Assembly (NCBI GenBank): GCA_002307215.1
Contig: DBTU01000019.1
Location: 1 to 64,000 of the forward strand
Direction: 5' to 3'
DNA: 64,000 nucleotides
From: Lachnoclostridium sp. UBA1308
GTDB taxonomy: Bacteria; Bacillota; Clostridia; Lachnospirales; Lachnospiraceae
The position numbers were made by a program, and so were the translations under genes. This document shows, piece by piece, positions 61,619 to 64,000 of this stretch. The number at the start of each line of letters is the position of its first letter. Within the stretch, counting starts at the first letter, position 1. The notes beneath the pieces are model-generated. The model saw only the letters and a list, made by a program, of their open reading frames with translations. It had not been told where the DNA came from and did no database searches.

Positions 61619-62980
61619 CTACTCAGCCCAAGCTGCATCTTTTGCCGCACTTGCCTCTTCAGCTCTTGTTTTATCAATAGTACCAAGTACCTCTTCAGGA
61701 GTCATTTCTCCTAACAATAATGCTGAAATATTAGTGCCCATATCCATCCACTGAGGATTTACATACTTTACAGCTGTCTGGAATACGGTACCCTGCGAAG
61801 GATATCTGCTATAGAAATCCTTGATTGTATCCGTATATTTTGAAGGTGCATTGCTATAAGGCAATTTGTTGAATTTAGCTACATTCTCGGTCAGATAAGC
61901 CAAACTCTCGTCAGAAGCTAAATAAGCTAAATATTGTTTCGCTGCGTCTGCATTCTTAGATCCGGAATAAATAAATCTGGAAGGACCTGAAGGATTAACG
62001 TTCAGTGTCTGATTATCAGCTAAAGGCATAACAAAGTATCCGATATTGTCTGCGCTAAAGCTTGGATCAAGTGTATTAACCTCTGTGCCAAAGCCCTGAT
62101 TTGCAACTACCATTACATATTCTCCTGATGCAATGTTCTTGGCAGCATCAGCGTAGACATTAGACATGTAGTTATCTCCCCAGTATCCTTTATCAGCCAT
62201 TTCTTTAATCTGAGTTAAGATTAATTTCAAGGTGTCATTCTCTGCAAAGGTTGTTTCATTATTATTTAATTTATCAACAAGACCGGGAGAAACCACTTCA
62301 GCCTCTACCGCTGTCTCAGGAAGCCAAAGTACATGATGCCATCCATCGGATACTGCCTCATAAACCGGTATTTTCCCTGCTGCTATAATAGCATCACAAA
62401 CACTCGTGAATTCTGCATAGGTTGTAGGTATGGAAAGGCCCAAATCCGTAAATATCTGTTTGTTATAAGCAATAGCCCAAACGGAAGATACATCCTGAAT
62501 CGGTTCTCCGTATAAAGCACCGTTCACGGTTAATTGAGCTGCTGCAAGAGGATCTACGTTTGCAGCCCAGCTTTCGCCACTTAAATCCATTGCATTTTTT
62601 TCAACATTATACTGGGTCTGAATATCAAACTGTCCGCTTTGTCCACCGAAAATATCGGTACATTCTCCGGTATTAAGCTTAGTCATTAATAAGCTGGGGT
62701 ACTGATCTGACGGAACGATCTGATAATCAACTTTAATACCTGTTTCTTCGGTAAATTTGTTGGCCAATTCAAGCTCGGCGTCTTGAATCCAATCCTGGCT
62801 TGCCATGAAAGATATTGTGATGTCTTCTTTTACCGGAGCCTGAGTTGCTGCGGCTGTTGTCGGCGTAGTATCGGAGGTTCCGGTAGTATCTTCAGGGGTC
62901 TCCTTTGCACCACATGCCACTAATAATAATGACATTGTTGCTGCCAGCCCTAAGGCCAGTGTTTTTCTCCAAATTTTCAT
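61619..62980 (-). CDS. extracellular sugar-binding lipoprotein (family 1)
   Basis: 453 residues. A signal peptide ends in the lipobox LLLVACGAKE (Cys near residue 23), followed by a Thr-rich linker. The mature domain is a family 1 solute-binding fold: FMASQDWIQDAELELANKFTEETGIKVDYQ, then WAIAYNKQIFTDLGLSIPTTYAEF and ASGEYVMVVANQGFG. Substrate is a carbohydrate of unknown type. It is first in the importer operon, divergent from a YesM-like sensor. Confidence 0.92.
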   Translation of the reverse strand: MKIWRKTLALGLAATMSLLLVACGAKETPEDTTGTSDTTPTTAAATQAPVKEDITISFMASQDWIQDAELELANKFTEETGIKVDYQIVPSDQYPSLLMTKLNTGECTDIFGGQSGQFDIQTQYNVEKNAMDLSGESWAANVDPLAAAQLTVNGALYGEPIQDVSSVWAIAYNKQIFTDLGLSIPTTYAEFTSVCDAIIAAGKIPVYEAVSDGWHHVLWLPETAVEAEVVSPGLVDKLNNNETTFAENDTLKLILTQIKEMADKGYWGDNYMSNVYADAAKNIASGEYVMVVANQGFGTEVNTLDPSFSADNIGYFVMPLADNQTLNVNPSGPSRFIYSGSKNADAAKQYLAYLASDESLAYLTENVAKFNKLPYSNAPSKYTDTIKDFYSRYPSQGTVFQTAVKYVNPQWMDMGTNISALLLGEMTPEEVLGTIDKTRAEEASAAKDAAWAE

Positions 62981-63062
62981 AAAGCCCTTCCTTTCTTATC
63001 CTCTTAATACAATTTAGCAAAATACCAATAATAATCTTTACAATCACTTTTTCTTGTCATTA

Positions 63063-63091
63063 TTGACATTCCCATGCTATGACTTTATTAT
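63063..63091 (+). promoter_or_regulatory. sigma-A promoter of the sensor kinase gene
   Basis: TTGACA (63063-63068), 17-base spacer, TATTAT (63086-63091), about 100 bases before the ATG. Confidence 0.65.
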
Positions 63092-63189
63092 AGTTGTTGT
63101 ACTATATTATTAGAATGGATATTTCGAGTCTTGTATATGTAATTATTTTACCTATATCAGAGGCACGAATATGAGAGGATGATTACGCG

Positions 63190-64000
63190 ATGAAGCTTCG
63201 AAGGAAATCCAAAAGCATACAATCCACTCTTTTTATCACATACTTCTATATATTATTTGCTGTATTGATCTCTTTTATGACTTTTTATATTATTTCCGAA
63301 TCCAATAAAATAAAAAATAATGCTTTCTCGTTGATGACCCAAAATGTAAATACCATATCCTCATATGTTGATGAAGAAGCTAAAACTCTGAATACGGTTG
63401 CACAAAATATTGCTTATTCCAATTTGATCAAAGAACGATTTACTTATTATATTAATGCTGCTGCAGAAAGCACTTCTTCTACCGATCAAGATATCGCTTA
63501 CAATAATGTTCAAAACACCAAAAGCCTCATTGATATGCTGACTGCAATATTAGGTCCTAATCAACCTGTTGTGCAAATCTATCTGTACTCTCTTGACAAG
63601 GGTGTCTTTGGGGTAGGCCTGGATACCTCTACCTCAAAAAATTCAGCAAAGGATTACGCCTGGTATCCACCTTTTATGGCCTCGGAGCACTATAAATACT
63701 TGACTAGTGATAAAGATGAAAGATTAGAGAATTTCTATTCTTATAAAAGTGGTGCCACCTTTATTTCACTCTATATGATGTATTATAATTCCTATAATGT
63801 ACCCCAGGGTATTATTGAAGTGAAGAATTCCATATCCTTTCTAACACCAAAAATCAAAAATATAATAAAATCCTATGATGAAAAGATATTCGTCTTTGAC
63901 CGTGACGGCAAATCCATATACCCGAATTTTTCTGTTTCTGAATATAATGAGTATTTTTCTTCCATCTCCTCGAAAGAAAAGCTTGTGAACTCGGATAAAG
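63190..64000 (+). CDS. sensor protein, probably YesM-like histidine kinase, N-terminal part
   Basis: The frame is open from the ATG at 63190 (GAGAGGA upstream) to the window edge, 270 codons. Residues 13-33 form a membrane helix (STLFITYFYILFAVLISF...), then an extracellular Cache-like sensor region (NTISSYVDEEAKTLNTVAQNIAYSN, QGIIEVKNSISFL, VFDRDGKSIYPN). This is the build of YesM kinases that, with YesN-type regulators, control sugar ABC importers. A membrane AraC regulator with the same sensor type is the alternative. Kinase or DNA-binding part lies outside the window. Confidence 0.75.
   Translation, partial: MKLRRKSKSIQSTLFITYFYILFAVLISFMTFYIISESNKIKNNAFSLMTQNVNTISSYVDEEAKTLNTVAQNIAYSNLIKERFTYYINAAAESTSSTDQDIAYNNVQNTKSLIDMLTAILGPNQPVVQIYLYSLDKGVFGVGLDTSTSKNSAKDYAWYPPFMASEHYKYLTSDKDERLENFYSYKSGATFISLYMMYYNSYNVPQGIIEVKNSISFLTPKIKNIIKSYDEKIFVFDRDGKSIYPNFSVSEYNEYFSSISSKEKLVNSDK

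Overview
The window looks like a chromosomal stretch of a low-GC, Gram-positive anaerobe of the Clostridia, most likely Lachnospiraceae. This is inferred from gene content: iron-sulfur L-serine dehydratase, AraC/YesM-type sugar regulators, mannose-family PTS, LytTR signalling, membrane-anchored binding proteins and strong GGAGG ribosome sites. I saw no rRNA, tRNA, CRISPR array, prophage or intact insertion sequence. Almost all genes to 42.9 kb are on the minus strand.

Layout. 0-2.5 kb: a P-II signal protein followed by potA-potB and the edge of a second permease (polyamine-type ABC importer). 2.6-6.1 kb: a saccharopine-dehydrogenase-like oxidoreductase and an AraC regulator carrying a GH39-like domain. 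6.3-8.2 kb: an AT-rich pair, a secreted subtilisin-like protease and a secreted unknown protein. 8.5-14.9 kb: OFA-type MFS transporter, two-subunit serine dehydratase, iron alcohol dehydrogenase, class III aminotransferase, AraC regulator. 15-25.1 kb: a tightly packed operon of hyuB-hyuA (ATP-dependent hydantoinase/lactamase type), a five-gene Urt/Liv ABC importer and glnA. It has a consensus promoter, two matching palindromes flanking it and a terminator-like hairpin in its leader. An IclR regulator lies upstream.

26.7-38.6 kb: two small proteins, a MacB-like ABC protein, two paralogous membrane-anchored sugar-binding proteins, a secreted WG/MORN-repeat protein, an HD-GYP phosphodiesterase with a small Cys-rich partner, and a DUF4867-LytTR-histidine kinase operon. 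38.9-46.2 kb: GH31 glycosidase, a frameshifted HAD gene, and a TetR/MMPL divergon. 46.3-56.3 kb: an amino-sugar PTS locus (nagB, HAD, unknown membrane protein, EIIA, SIS, EIID, EIIC, EIIB, nagA) divergent from ptsH-ptsI-rpiR, so the locus carries its own HPr and enzyme I. 56.3-64 kb: D-lactate dehydrogenase, a chemoreceptor, a CUT1 sugar ABC importer without ATPase, and a divergent YesM-like sensor cut by the window edge.

The most notable system is the hyuBA-urtABCDE-glnA operon, which reads as import, ATP-dependent ring opening and nitrogen assimilation in one transcript. A neighbouring aminotransferase plus Fe-ADH could act on an omega-amino acid product. The window also holds several families of small palindromic repeats, most lying just 3' of minus-strand genes. 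Four share the terminal motif GTTRCARTT-N-AGCC; another pair (6260, 35826) shows a compensatory base change in a stem.
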